Source: Pseudomonas aestuarii
GTDB lineage: Bacteria > Pseudomonadota > Gammaproteobacteria > Pseudomonadales > Pseudomonadaceae
NCBI RefSeq assembly: GCF_027988105.1
Contig: NZ_JAQJZJ010000001.1
Coordinates: forward strand, 248,001-312,000
Direction: 5' to 3'
DNA length: 64,000 nt
Below the pieces are notes generated by a model that was not told where the DNA came from, searched no databases, and saw nothing but the letters and a program-made list of their open reading frames with translations. Below, piece by piece: positions 9,864-18,840 of this stretch (positions are counted from its first letter, which is position 1; each line of letters starts with the position of its first letter). The position numbers and the translations under genes are program-made.

Positions 9864-10391
9864 TCACTCCGTATCGGCAGTCGGCGGCTCCGCGCCGGGG
9901 TTGAGGGTCAATTGCATCAGGGTCAGGTTGAGCCAGCGGCCGAACTTGCAGCCGACCTGGGGCATCTGCCCGCAGGTGACGAAGCCCTGGCGCTGGTGCA
10001 GGCGGATCGAGGCGGCATTGCCGCTCTCGATGGCGGCGACCATCACGTGCTTGGCGCAGGTCCGGGCGCGCTCGATCAGCGCACGCAGCAGCGCCGGGCC
10101 GAGGCCCAGGCCGCGCTGGTCGGCGCGCACATAGACCGAGTGCTCGACGCTGTGGCGGAAGCCGTCGAACGGCCGCCAGTCGCCGAACGCGGCGTAGCCG
10201 AGTACCGCGCCGGTGGCATCGCGCGCCACCAGGACCGGGTAGCCCTGCTGCTGGCGCGCGGCGAACCAGGCCTGGCGGTTGGCCAGGTCGACCGGGCTGT
10301 CGTTCCAGATCGCCGTGCTGGTGAGTACGGCGTCGTTGTAGATGGCCAGGATGCCGGGCAGGTCGGCGGTGGTGGCGTCGTCAATGTGCAT
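9864..10391 (-). CDS. GNAT family acetyltransferase, phosphinothricin/methionine-sulfone type
   Basis: The 175-residue protein starts MHIDDATTADLPGILAIYND. The stretches YNDAVLTSTAIWNDSPVDL and then SVYVRADQRGLGLGPALLRA match the Pat/YncA branch, which acetylates the amino group of phosphinothricin, methionine sulfoximine and methionine sulfone. The acetyl-CoA motif is QRGLGLG near residue 94. A Pat-like gene in this place between ureA and ureB is known in P. aeruginosa, so it is the ancestral acetyltransferase of the cluster. Only 4 bp separate it from ureA. A link with nitrogen metabolism is plausible (glutamine synthetase inhibitors are its substrates), but this is inference. Confidence 0.87.
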   Translation of the reverse strand: MHIDDATTADLPGILAIYNDAVLTSTAIWNDSPVDLANRQAWFAARQQQGYPVLVARDATGAVLGYAAFGDWRPFDGFRHSVEHSVYVRADQRGLGLGPALLRALIERARTCAKHVMVAAIESGNAASIRLHQRQGFVTCGQMPQVGCKFGRWLNLTLMQLTLNPGAEPPTADTE

Positions 10392-10395
10392 GGCG

Positions 10396-10698
10396 TCACG
10401 CGATCGGTTGGTGGACGGTCACCAGCTTGGTGCCGTCGGGGAAGGTGGCTTCGACCTGGATCTCCGGGATCATCTCCGCCACGCCCTCCATCACCTGGTC
10501 ACGGCTGAGCAGGGTGGTGCCCAGGTGCATCAACTCGGCCACGGTGCGGCCGTCGCGGGCGCCTTCGAGCAGGGCGGCAGAGATGTAGGCCATGGCTTCC
10601 GGGTAGTTGAGCGTAACGCCACGGGCCAGGCGCCGTTCGGCCACCAGGCCGGCGGTGAAGATCAGCAGCTTGTCTTTCTCTCTCGGGGTCAGGTCCAT
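10396..10698 (-). CDS. ureA: urease subunit gamma
   Basis: The 100-residue protein starts [20 protein letters not shown] and contains the invariant block [20 protein letters not shown], then the closing [11 protein letters not shown]. UreA is the smallest structural subunit of the urease complex. The same frame is open far upstream inside ureD, but family length and the TGATG junction with ureD (10696-10700) fix the start at 10698. Co-translation with ureD is likely. It is followed by two acetyltransferase genes before ureB. Confidence 0.97.
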   Translation of the reverse strand: MDLTPREKDKLLIFTAGLVAERRLARGVTLNYPEAMAYISAALLEGARDGRTVAELMHLGTTLLSRDQVMEGVAEMIPEIQVEATFPDGTKLVTVHQPIA

Positions 10699-11531
10699 CA
10701 GGTGCTCCAGATTCGTGGGGGCACGGCCGGGCGGCCGAGCAGGGCGGGCCGCAGCAGGCGCCAGAGATCGATCAGCCAGGCGCGGGCCTGCAGGGCCTCG
10801 GCGGCCAGGCAGCGGGCCACCAGCAGGCCGGGTAATTGGCTGAGGTCGCCCCGCACGGCAGTGGCCAGGTTGCGGCAGCATTCGAGCAACGCGGCGTCGA
10901 TTTCGCCACTGATCAGCAGGGTGGCGAATACCGGCTGACCAGCCAGGCCGATCGGCGAGTCGAGCAGGCCGTCGTCGCCTTCGATGCGCTGGCGCTCGTG
11001 CCAGAGCAGCTGGCCGTCGCGGCGGATATTCAGCTGCGATTGGAAGTGACCGGCGTCGAAGCGTTCGCCGCTGGCCGGGCGGCCGAGGGCGACCAGGTCC
11101 CAGTAGAGCAGCTTGGCATCGCCAAGCAGTTCGATATCGGTCTGCAGTTCGGCCTGGGCGCCGGCGTAGACGATGCTTTCCTGGGGCAGCCATTCCAGGG
11201 TGGCAGCGGCTTCGACGCGCAGCTTGAGGGTCTGGTAGGCCGGGCCGGCGGCGCGGTACCACTTGGCCGCGCCGGGACTGGTCAGCTGCGCCCAGGCGCC
11301 CGCGCCGACCGTCGCGCTGATATCCAGGCGGTCGCCGCCGGCGATGCCACCGGGCGGATGGACGATGATGTGCTGGCAGACCTGCTGGCCTTCGGCATAC
11401 AGATGCTTCTGCACCCGCAGCGGTCCCTGATGGCGGCGCAGCACCGGGCGCGTGCTGTCACCGCAGCGGGCATAGCCGAGTTCGAGCTCGGCGTGCCAGC
11501 TGGGGGCGAACAGGGCGGCGGGTGCATTCAT
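10698..11531 (-). CDS. ureD: urease accessory protein UreD
   Basis: UreD (UreH) is the scaffold that binds apo-urease and, with UreF and UreG, delivers nickel. The 277-residue product starts [18 protein letters not shown] and shows the family pattern [21 protein letters not shown], then [11 protein letters not shown] and [13 protein letters not shown]. The frame is open back to 11630, but a sigma-54 type promoter at 11566-11581 lies inside that extension, so ATG 11531, about 24 bases after the predicted transcript start, is chosen. ureE, ureF and ureG are not in this window. It is first in the ureD-A-GNAT-GNAT-B-C operon. Confidence 0.95.
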   Translation of the reverse strand: MNAPAALFAPSWHAELELGYARCGDSTRPVLRRHQGPLRVQKHLYAEGQQVCQHIIVHPPGGIAGGDRLDISATVGAGAWAQLTSPGAAKWYRAAGPAYQTLKLRVEAAATLEWLPQESIVYAGAQAELQTDIELLGDAKLLYWDLVALGRPASGERFDAGHFQSQLNIRRDGQLLWHERQRIEGDDGLLDSPIGLAGQPVFATLLISGEIDAALLECCRNLATAVRGDLSQLPGLLVARCLAAEALQARAWLIDLWRLLRPALLGRPAVPPRIWST

Positions 11532-11565
11532 GGTCGGTCCGGAATCAGCAACATGTTGGGGACAG

Positions 11566-11581
11566 AGCAATTGCCGTGCCT
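11566..11581 (-). promoter_or_regulatory. sigma-54 (-24/-12) promoter of the urease operon
   Basis: Read on the minus strand the site is AGGCACGGCAATTGCT. It has GG and GC exactly 10 bases apart and fits TGGCACG-N4-TTGCW except for the first base. The predicted start of transcription near 11555 leaves about 24 bases before the ureD ATG. Sigma-54 control of urease through NtrC is established in several Proteobacteria; its use here is inferred from the sequence. Confidence 0.7.
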
Positions 11582-11659
11582 CCTGCGCCAGGACAGTGCG
11601 GATCGGCCGGCCCTCTGGCCGTTTCCCCATGATCAGCCCGACCAGCGCAGCGGGCGTCG

Positions 11660-11676
11660 TGCTCCGTCTTGGTGCG
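11660..11676. promoter_or_regulatory. NtrC-like binding site upstream of ureD
   Basis: The minus-strand 17-mer CGCACCAAGACGGAGCA resembles the NtrC consensus TGCACCA-N3-TGGTGCA with a strong left half and a weaker right half. Its centre is about 113 bases upstream of the predicted start, the usual enhancer distance. A second partial site, TGCCTGTCAGTGGTGCA, lies at 11702-11718. The urea importer promoter has a site with the same CGCACCAA half. Confidence 0.5.
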
Positions 11677-11729
11677 TGGTGGCGTGCCTCAGGCCCGGGT
11701 TGCCTGTCAGTGGTGCAGGCCGGCCGGCC

Positions 11730-12428
11730 TCAGATCGCCACCAGGCCGCGCACGCCGTCGGCCGCCATGGCCTCGCCACGGCCTTGCTGGACGATCTCGC
11801 CACGGCTCATCACCAGGTACTGGTCGGCCAGTTCGGCGGCAAAATCATAGAACTGCTCGACCAGCAGGATGGCCATGTCGCCGCGCTCGGCGAGCGTCTT
11901 GATCACCACGCCGATCTCCTTGATCACCGACGGCTGGATGCCTTCGGTGGGCTCGTCGAGGATCAGCAGGCGCGGCTGGCTGGCCAGGGCGCGGCCGATC
12001 GCCAGCTGTTGCTGCTGGCCGCCGGAGAGGTCGCCGCCGCGGCGTTGCTGCATCTCCTGCAGCACCGGGAACAGCTCGTAGATAAATGCCGGGACGCTCT
12101 TGGCTTGCTTGGCGCCGAAACGGGAAAGTCCCATCAGCAGGTTTTCCTCCACCGTCAGGCGGCCGAAGATTTCCCGGCCCTGGGGTACGTAGGCAATGCC
12201 GGCCTGCACGCGCTGGTGCGGCTTGAACGTGGTGATCGTCTGGTTCTCCCAATGCACCCTGCCTTCCTTGCTGGGCAGCAGGCCCATCAGGCATTTCAGC
12301 AGGGTGGTCTTGCCCACGCCGTTGCGCCCGAGCAGGCAGGTGACTTCACCGACCCTGGCCTCGAACGACAGGCCGCGGAGGATATGGCTGCCGCCGTAGT
12401 ACTGATGCAGTTGTTCAACTTGCAGCAT
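11730..12428 (-). CDS. urtE: urea ABC transporter ATP-binding subunit UrtE
   Basis: The 232-residue ATPase has Walker A GRNGVGKTT (34-42), signature LSGGQ (134-138) and Walker B LLILDEPTEGIQPS, the LivF-like arrangement. With UrtD it powers urea import through UrtB-UrtC at the inner membrane. The start at 12428 (MLQVEQLHQYYGG) is supported by AAGGA about 8 bases upstream; an ATG at 12443 lacks such a site. It is the last gene of the urt operon and is separated from urtD by a hairpin of 18 perfect base pairs. The ureD gene begins about 200 bp further on with its own promoter. Confidence 0.93.
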   Translation of the reverse strand: MLQVEQLHQYYGGSHILRGLSFEARVGEVTCLLGRNGVGKTTLLKCLMGLLPSKEGRVHWENQTITTFKPHQRVQAGIAYVPQGREIFGRLTVEENLLMGLSRFGAKQAKSVPAFIYELFPVLQEMQQRRGGDLSGGQQQQLAIGRALASQPRLLILDEPTEGIQPSVIKEIGVVIKTLAERGDMAILLVEQFYDFAAELADQYLVMSRGEIVQQGRGEAMAADGVRGLVAI

Positions 12429-12450
12429 AGTGGTGTCCTTCATTCATCTT

Positions 12451-12498
12451 GTGGGAGGGGCCGGGCGGCTACTCGGTTCGCCGCCCGGCCCCTCCCAC
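12451..12498. repeat. REP-like hairpin, family A (copy 3), between urtD and urtE
   Basis: GTGGGAGGGGCCGGGCGG (12451-12468) and its exact reverse complement (12481-12498) flank a 12-base loop. This 18-bp perfect stem is the most stable hairpin in the window. It would form in the urtD-urtE intercistronic RNA and could lower expression of urtE relative to urtD or protect the upstream message. Confidence 0.85.
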
Positions 12499-12507
12499 GG
12501 GTATGCA

Positions 12508-13355
<848 letters not shown>

Positions 13356-13359
<4 letters not shown>

Positions 13360-14435
13360 TGTTCACCTCGCTTGCGCAGCAGGCCGATCACGCCCTTGGG
13401 CAGGTACAGGGTGACGCCGATAAACAGCGCGCCGAGGGCGAACAGCCAGTATTCGGGGAAGGCCACGGTGAACCAGCTCTTCATGCCGTTGACCAGGCCG
13501 GCGCCGAGCAGCGGACCGATCAGCGTGCCGCGCCCGCCGAGGGCGACCCAGACGGCGGCCTCGATGGAGTTGGTCGGCGACATTTCGCTGGGGTTGATGA
13601 TGCCCACCTGCGGCACATAGAGCGCGCCGGCCAGGCCGCAGAGCACCGCACTGAGCACCCAGATGAACAGCTTGTAGCCGCGCGGGTCGTAGCCACAGAA
13701 CATCAGGCGGTTCTCGGCATCGCGCACGGCGGTCAGCACCCGGCCGAACTTGCTGCGCGCCAGTTTGAAGCCCAGGTAGAGGCTGCCGACCAGCAGCGCC
13801 AGGGTGGCGATGAACAGCGCCGCACGAGTGCCCTGCGCAGTGATGTCGAAGCCGAGGATACGGGTGAAACCGGTAAAGCCGTTGTTGCCGCCAAAGCCGG
13901 TCTCGTTGCGAAAGAACAGCAGCATGCCGGCGAAGGTCAGAGCCTGGGTCATGATCGAGAAGTACACGCCCTTGATCCGCGAGCGGAAGGCGAAGAAGCC
14001 GAACACCAGGGCCAGCAAGCCGGGGGCCAGGACCACCAGACACAGCGCCCAGAGGAAGTTCGAGGTGCCGTACCAGTACCAGGGCAGCTCGGTCCAGGCC
14101 AGGAAGCTCATGAACGCCGGCAGGCCATCGCCTGCGGCTTCGCGCGACAGGTACATGCCCATGGCGTAACCGCCGAGGGCGAAGAACAGGCCGTGGCCGA
14201 GCGACAGCAGGCCGGCATAGCCCCAGACCAGATCGAGCGCCAGCGCGACTATGCAGTAGCAGAGGATCTTGCCGACCAGGGTCAGGGTATAGGCCGAAAC
14301 GTGCAGGACGTTATCCGCCGGCAGCAGGTGCAGCAGCGGCAGGGCGATCAGCACGGCGAGCACCAAGGCGCCGACGCCGAGGGTGACTTTCGGGCCGGCT
14401 TTCTGCGCAACGGTGATGGCGAGTGGCTGATTCAT
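13356..14435 (-). CDS. urtC: urea ABC transporter permease UrtC
   Basis: The 359-residue LivM-type permease has about ten hydrophobic segments and the family stretches LDLVWGYAGLLSLGHGLFFALG and GRVLTAVRDAENRLMFCGYD, the last containing the EAA-like coupling helix that contacts the ATPase. It forms the transmembrane channel together with UrtB. The N-terminus MNQPLAITVAQKAGPKVTLG is short and cytoplasmic. About 90 bp separate it from urtB; its end overlaps urtD. Confidence 0.94.
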
Positions 14436-14526
14436 GCGCGGCCGTCCTGGTGCGGGTCGATGGCGGAGGTGCCGGTTGTGGCGGGTGTCACCCGGCCTAT
14501 GGTCGAGGGATAACGGTCGGCAAGCT

Positions 14527-16098
14527 TCAATCGATCACCCTTCCTTTCAGTGCGAACAGTCCCTGCGGGCGCTTCTGGATAAACAGAATGATCAGCCCGA
14601 GGATGAGGATCTTGCCCAGCACGGCACCGATCTGCGGTTCGAGAATCTTGTTGGCGATGCCCAGGCCGAAGGCCGCCATCACGCTGCCGGCCAGCTGACC
14701 GACGCCGCCGAGGACCACCACCAGGAAGGAGTCGATGATGTAGCTCTGGCCCAGGTCCGGGCCGACGTTGCCGATCTGACTCAGGGCCACGCCGCCGAGC
14801 CCGGCGATGCCCGAGCCGAGGCCGAAGGCGAGCATGTCCACCCGTCCGGTCGGCACGCCGCAGCAGGCCGCCATGGCGCGGTTCTGCGTCACCGCACGGA
14901 CGTTGAGGCCCAGGCGGGTCTTGTTCAGCAGCAGCCAGGTCAGCACCACCACGCACAGGGCGAAGCCGATGATGACGATGCGGTTGTACGGCAGCACCAG
15001 GTTCGGTAGCACCTGGACGCCGCCGGACAGCCAGTAGGGGTTGGCCACTTCGACGTTCTGCGCGCCGAACAGCAGCCGTACCAGCTGGATCAGGATCAGG
15101 CTGATGCCCCAGGTTGCCAGCAGGGTTTCCAGTGGCCGGCCGTAGAGGTGGCGAATCACCGTGCGCTCCAGGGCCATGCCGATGGCGGCAGTGACGAAGA
15201 AGGCCACCGGCAGCGCCACCAATGGGTAAAGGGCGATGGCTTCCGGGGCGAAACGCTGGAACAGCAGCTGCACCATGTAGGTGGCGTAGGCGCCGAGCAT
15301 CAGCATCTCGCCGTGGGCCATGTTGATCACCCCGAGCAGGCCGAAGGTGATGGCCAGGCCGAGGGCGGCGAGCAGCAGGATCGAGCCGAGCGACAGGCCG
15401 CTGAAGGCCTGGCCGAGCAACTCGCCGATCAGCAGCTTGCGCTTGACCTGGGCCAGGCCGGTCTGCGCGGCGGTGCGCACCCCGGCATCGTCCTCCACTG
15501 CCGGATCGAGCAGGGTTTCCAGGCGGGTCCGCGCCAGCGGATCACCGGTTTCCCCGAGGAGGCGCACGGCCGCCAGACGGATCGCCGGGTCGCGGTCGAC
15601 CAGTTGCAGGTTGGCCAGGGCCAGGGTCAGGGCCGTGCGCACCTGAGCGTCGGTTTCGCTGGCGACGCGGGCATCGAGTAGGCCGAGTTGCGCCGGTTTG
15701 GCGCGCTTCTGCAGTTCCCGGGCGGCGGCCAGGCGTAGCGCCGGCTCTTCGGCGAGCAGTTGATGGCTGGCCATGGCGGTGCCAATCAAGCCGCGCAGGC
15801 GGTTGTTCAGGCGCAGTTTGCGCGGCGCTTCGGCGGGGGCAAACTCACCCTCGGCGGACTGATAAAGGCCATTCACTTCGATAAACGGATTTTTCCCGCT
15901 GTCGGCGGCCAGGCGGCCTTGTTGCAGGGCTTCGAGCAGCGGCAGGCGCGCGGCGTCGGGGGCGGCTGACCAGCTTTCCAGCAGTTTTGCCTGCTTGGAC
16001 GGGCTGGCCGCGACGAAGTCGCTGGCATCGCCGGCATGGCCGGTGAGCGGCAGCAACAAGGTCAGCAATAGGAACAAACGGTACAAGGCAGTGGGCAT
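14527..16098 (-). CDS. urtB: urea ABC transporter permease UrtB
   Basis: This 523-residue protein has a signal-like N-terminus (MPTALYRLFLLLTLLLPLTGHA), a periplasmic helical domain of about 200 residues with repeated Leu/Ala-rich units (AIRLAAVRLLGETGDP and similar), and then a LivH-type permease with GLLGVINMAHGEMLMLGAY and LGLNVRAVTQNRAMAACCG. The large extra domain before the permease distinguishes UrtB from amino-acid LivH. The start at 16098 is chosen because the extension to 16176 is not hydrophobic and has no family counterpart. It follows urtA with a gap of about 120 bp. Confidence 0.93.
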   Translation of the reverse strand: MPTALYRLFLLLTLLLPLTGHAGDASDFVAASPSKQAKLLESWSAAPDAARLPLLEALQQGRLAADSGKNPFIEVNGLYQSAEGEFAPAEAPRKLRLNNRLRGLIGTAMASHQLLAEEPALRLAAARELQKRAKPAQLGLLDARVASETDAQVRTALTLALANLQLVDRDPAIRLAAVRLLGETGDPLARTRLETLLDPAVEDDAGVRTAAQTGLAQVKRKLLIGELLGQAFSGLSLGSILLLAALGLAITFGLLGVINMAHGEMLMLGAYATYMVQLLFQRFAPEAIALYPLVALPVAFFVTAAIGMALERTVIRHLYGRPLETLLATWGISLILIQLVRLLFGAQNVEVANPYWLSGGVQVLPNLVLPYNRIVIIGFALCVVVLTWLLLNKTRLGLNVRAVTQNRAMAACCGVPTGRVDMLAFGLGSGIAGLGGVALSQIGNVGPDLGQSYIIDSFLVVVLGGVGQLAGSVMAAFGLGIANKILEPQIGAVLGKILILGLIILFIQKRPQGLFALKGRVID

Positions 16099-16221
16099 AT
16101 CAAGAACCCTTGGGACCACAGCGCAAGCCCCCTCGCCGCAGCGGCCAAGGGGACGCTCAGCGCAGTCTGGATGCAATCCGCGAATCGCTTCTGGCGAATT
16201 GCATCTGGACTACGGCATCGC

Positions 16222-17490
16222 TCAGTTCGACTTCACCGCGTAATCCGGCTTCTTGTCGTTGCCCTCGATGTACGGGCTCCAGGGCTGGGCGCGCAGCGGC
16301 CCTTCGGTCTGCCAGACCACCTCGAACTGGCCGTCTTCCTGGACCTCGCCGATCATCACTGGCTTGTGCAGGTGGTGGTTGGTCGCGTCCATGGTCAGGG
16401 TGTAGCCGCTCGGCGCGGCGAAGGTCTGCCCGGCCATGGCGTCACGCACCTTGTCGACGTCGGTGCTGCCGGCCTTCTCGACCGCCTGGGCCCACATGTT
16501 GATGCCGACGTAGGTGGCTTCCATCGGGTCGTTGGTCACCGCCTTGTCCGCGCCCGGCAGATTCTTGGCCTTGGCGTAGGCCTTCCACTTGGCGACGAAC
16601 GCGCTGTTGACCGGGTTTTCCACCGACTGGAAGTAGTTCCAGGCAGCCAGTTGGCCGACCAGTGGTTTGGTGTCGATGCCGCGCAGTTCTTCCTCGCCGA
16701 CCGAGAAGGCCACCACCGGGATGTCGGTGGCTTCGATGCCCTGGTTGGCCAGTTCCTTGTAGAAGGGCACGTTGGAGTCGCCGTTGACGGTGGAGATCAC
16801 CGCGGTCTTGCCGCCGGCGGAGAACTTCTTGATGTTGGCGACGATGGTCTGGTAATCGCTATGGCCGAACGGGGTGTAGACCTCTTGGATGTCCTTGTCG
16901 GCCACGCCCTTGCTGTGCAGGAAGGCGCGCAGGATCTTGTTGGTGGTGCGCGGGTAGACGTAGTCGGTGCCAAGCAGGAAGTAGCGCTTGGCGGCGCCGC
17001 CGTCTTCGCTCATCAGGTACTCGACCGCGGGGATGGCCTGCTGATTGGGCGCCGCACCGGTGTAGAAGACGTTCGGCGACAGCTCTTCACCTTCGTACTG
17101 CACCGGGTAGAACAGCAGGCCGTTGAGCTCTTCGTAGACCGGCAATACCGATTTGCGCGACACCGAGGTCCAGCAGCCGAAGGTCACGTCGACCTTGTCC
17201 TGGCTCAGCAGTTGCCGAGCCCGTTCGGCGAACAGCGGCCAGTTGGAGGCGGGGTCGACCACCACGGGTTCGAGTTGCTTGCCGAGCACGCCGCCCTTGG
17301 CGTTGATCTCGTCGATGGTCATCAGCGCCATGTCTTTCAACGAGGTCTCGGAAATAGCCATGGTGCCGGACAACGAGTGGAGGATGCCGACCTTGATGGT
17401 TTCGGCCGCCTGCACGGTGAACGGGAACAAGCCGCTGAGCAGCAGGGCGCTGGCAGCGAGGGTGGATTTCAGCAGAGGACGACGCTTCAT
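16222..17490 (-). CDS. urtA: urea ABC transporter substrate-binding protein UrtA
   Basis: The 422-residue periplasmic protein starts with a signal peptide (MKRRPLLKSTLAASALLLSG...VQA) and goes on with AETIKVGILHSLSGTMAISE, the hallmark of UrtA/AmiC-type binding proteins. FGCWTSVSRKSVLPVYEELN and GLLFYPVQYEGEE are also typical of the urea branch. It captures urea and delivers it to UrtBC. ATG 17490 is preferred over upstream starts because the signal peptide begins there. Being first in the operon, it lies about 45 bases after a predicted sigma-54 start site. Confidence 0.96.
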   Translation of the reverse strand: MKRRPLLKSTLAASALLLSGLFPFTVQAAETIKVGILHSLSGTMAISETSLKDMALMTIDEINAKGGVLGKQLEPVVVDPASNWPLFAERARQLLSQDKVDVTFGCWTSVSRKSVLPVYEELNGLLFYPVQYEGEELSPNVFYTGAAPNQQAIPAVEYLMSEDGGAAKRYFLLGTDYVYPRTTNKILRAFLHSKGVADKDIQEVYTPFGHSDYQTIVANIKKFSAGGKTAVISTVNGDSNVPFYKELANQGIEATDIPVVAFSVGEEELRGIDTKPLVGQLAAWNYFQSVENPVNSAFVAKWKAYAKAKNLPGADKAVTNDPMEATYVGINMWAQAVEKAGSTDVDKVRDAMAGQTFAAPSGYTLTMDATNHHLHKPVMIGEVQEDGQFEVVWQTEGPLRAQPWSPYIEGNDKKPDYAVKSN

Positions 17491-17545
17491 TGTTATGGCT
17501 CCATGCGCAGCGAATGGGTGGGACCAAGAGGGTCGCCAGTCTAAT

Positions 17546-17562
17546 GGCAGCATCCGTGCCAA
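17546..17562 (-). promoter_or_regulatory. sigma-54 (-24/-12) promoter of the urt operon
   Basis: On the minus strand the element reads TTGGCACGGATGCTGCC. GG and GC are 10 bases apart and the -24 part YTGGCACG is perfect; the -12 part is CTGC in place of TTGC. The predicted start near 17535 leaves a 45-base leader before urtA. Confidence 0.72.
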
Positions 17563-17599
17563 CGCTCGCAAAGCCTTGTCGCATAAGGGTTGGAGAAAT

Positions 17600-17643
17600 T
17601 ATCAGGGTTTTTTATATGGATCAGAATGCGCAGCTTTGGTGCG
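17600..17643. promoter_or_regulatory. NtrC-like site and IHF-like site upstream of urtA
   Basis: The minus-strand 17-mer CGCACCAAAGCTGCGCA (17627-17643) resembles an NtrC site and shares CGCACCAA with the urease site. Its centre is about 100 bases upstream of the predicted start. Between it and the promoter, TATCAGGGTTTTT (17600-17612) is one mismatch from the IHF consensus WATCAR-N4-TTR, where a DNA bend would be expected at a sigma-54 promoter. Confidence 0.5.
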
Positions 17644-17686
17644 TGCGCAGGGCGTGGAACGGGCTGCCAGGCCACTGCGCACCGAT

Positions 17687-18283
17687 TCAGAGCGCCAGGT
17701 AGTTCTTCACCCCGGTGAAGATGATTTGCGCGGCCAGGGCGCAGACGAACAGGCCCATCAGCCGACTGACGATCTGCAGGCCCTGATCGCCGAGCAGGCG
17801 TTCGAACTGGTTGGATAGGTACAGCACCACGCCGACCGTCAGGCTGGCCAGGGCGATGCCGACTACTGCCAGGGCTTTGTCGCCCCAGGCAGGCTGGCTG
17901 GCGCCCATCAACAGCAGGGCACCGATGGTGCCGGGACCGACGGTCAGGGGGATGGTCAGCGGCACGATGGTCACGTCCTGCTGCACGTTGTCGCTTTGCA
18001 CCGCCGACTTGCCCTGCGCCATGCCCAGCGCCGAGATAAACAACACGCTGCCGGCGCCGATGCGGAAGGCGTCGATGGTGATGCCGAACAGGGTGAAGAT
18101 GTGCCTGCCGAACAGGTACAGCAGCAGGCTGGAAATCAGTACACCGAGCGCGACCTTCCAGGCCAGGCGCTTGCGCTCCTTGACCGTGTAGCCACGACTC
18201 AGGCCGATAAAGCAGGACAACACGAAGAATGGGCTGTAGAGCACCAGCAACTTCAGATACAGACTGAACAACTCGGACGCCAT
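17687..18283 (-). CDS. MarC family integral membrane protein
   Basis: The 198-residue protein starts MASELFSLYLKLLVLYSPFF and has six predicted membrane segments. The stretches PLTIPLTVGPGTIGALLLMG and GLQIVSRLMGLFVCALAAQI are characteristic of the MarC/YchE family. Despite the name, MarC is not shown to confer multiple antibiotic resistance, and the family's role is unknown. The open frame continues upstream to 18508, but that part is arginine-rich and not membrane-like. The gene ends 200 bp before urtA on the same strand, with the urt promoter between them. Confidence 0.9.
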   Translation of the reverse strand: MASELFSLYLKLLVLYSPFFVLSCFIGLSRGYTVKERKRLAWKVALGVLISSLLLYLFGRHIFTLFGITIDAFRIGAGSVLFISALGMAQGKSAVQSDNVQQDVTIVPLTIPLTVGPGTIGALLLMGASQPAWGDKALAVVGIALASLTVGVVLYLSNQFERLLGDQGLQIVSRLMGLFVCALAAQIIFTGVKNYLAL

Positions 18284-18501
18284 GGGGTGGGCTCGTCTCT
18301 TGGGTAAAGGGGGGCGTGGCCGGCACCGCCGGCGCCGCCTGCATGATCCGGGATTGTCGTCCCGATCACCAGTGCCCGCTGCGGCTATTGCGCGCACGCG
18401 CCAGGCCGCCGTTCGGCAGCGCAGGCGCGGCCGGGTAACGGTGTCGGCTATAAGTGTTGGATGAACCACTGTGGGCAACGGCTGCATGCCGGGAGCGGCG
18501 G

Positions 18502-18771
18502 ATGGCACGTATCAGCTTCACCCCCAACCTGCAGCGTCACCTCGATGTAGCGCCGTGCGCGGTGATGGGCGACACAGTCGCTGGCGTGCTGGCCGAGGTG
18601 TTCGCGGTCAACCCGCGGTTGCGCAGTTACCTGCTGGACGACCAGGGCCAGCTGCGGCGGCATGTGGCGATCTTCGTCGATGCCGAGCGGATTGACGACC
18701 GCCGGCACCTGAGCGACAGGGTCGGCGCCGACAGCGAGGTCTATGTGGTGCAGGCGCTTACTGGCGGCTAG
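18502..18771 (+). CDS. MoaD/ThiS family small sulfur-carrier-like protein
   Basis: The 89-residue protein starts MARISFTPNLQRHLDVAPCA and ends VYVVQALTGG. The beta-grasp pattern and the C-terminal Gly-Gly match MoaD, ThiS and related carriers, which are adenylylated at the terminal glycine and carry sulfur as thiocarboxylate. AVNPRLRSYLLDDQGQLRRH followed by VAIFVDAERI fits the MoaD-like middle. No moaE, thiG or E1-like activating gene lies nearby. GGGAG at 18490-18494 supports the start. It is followed after 69 bp by the Asp-box protein, an arrangement I recall from several bacteria, so the two probably act together. Confidence 0.85.
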   Translation: MARISFTPNLQRHLDVAPCAVMGDTVAGVLAEVFAVNPRLRSYLLDDQGQLRRHVAIFVDAERIDDRRHLSDRVGADSEVYVVQALTGG

Positions 18772-18840
18772 CCGTGCGGATTCAACCCAGGATCGGCAAC
18801 GCCGGTGCTTTTTTCAGCGGCCTGCTGGAGGGCGGTCAAG

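Noticed and set aside
10396..11262. 288-residue extended form of ureA
   Set aside because: The extra N-terminal part is the shadow of ureD; urease gamma has 100 residues and the TGATG junction gives the start.
16171..17544. 457-codon open frame antisense to urtA
   Set aside because: Its length comes from the third-position GC of urtA. No start site or family feature is seen.
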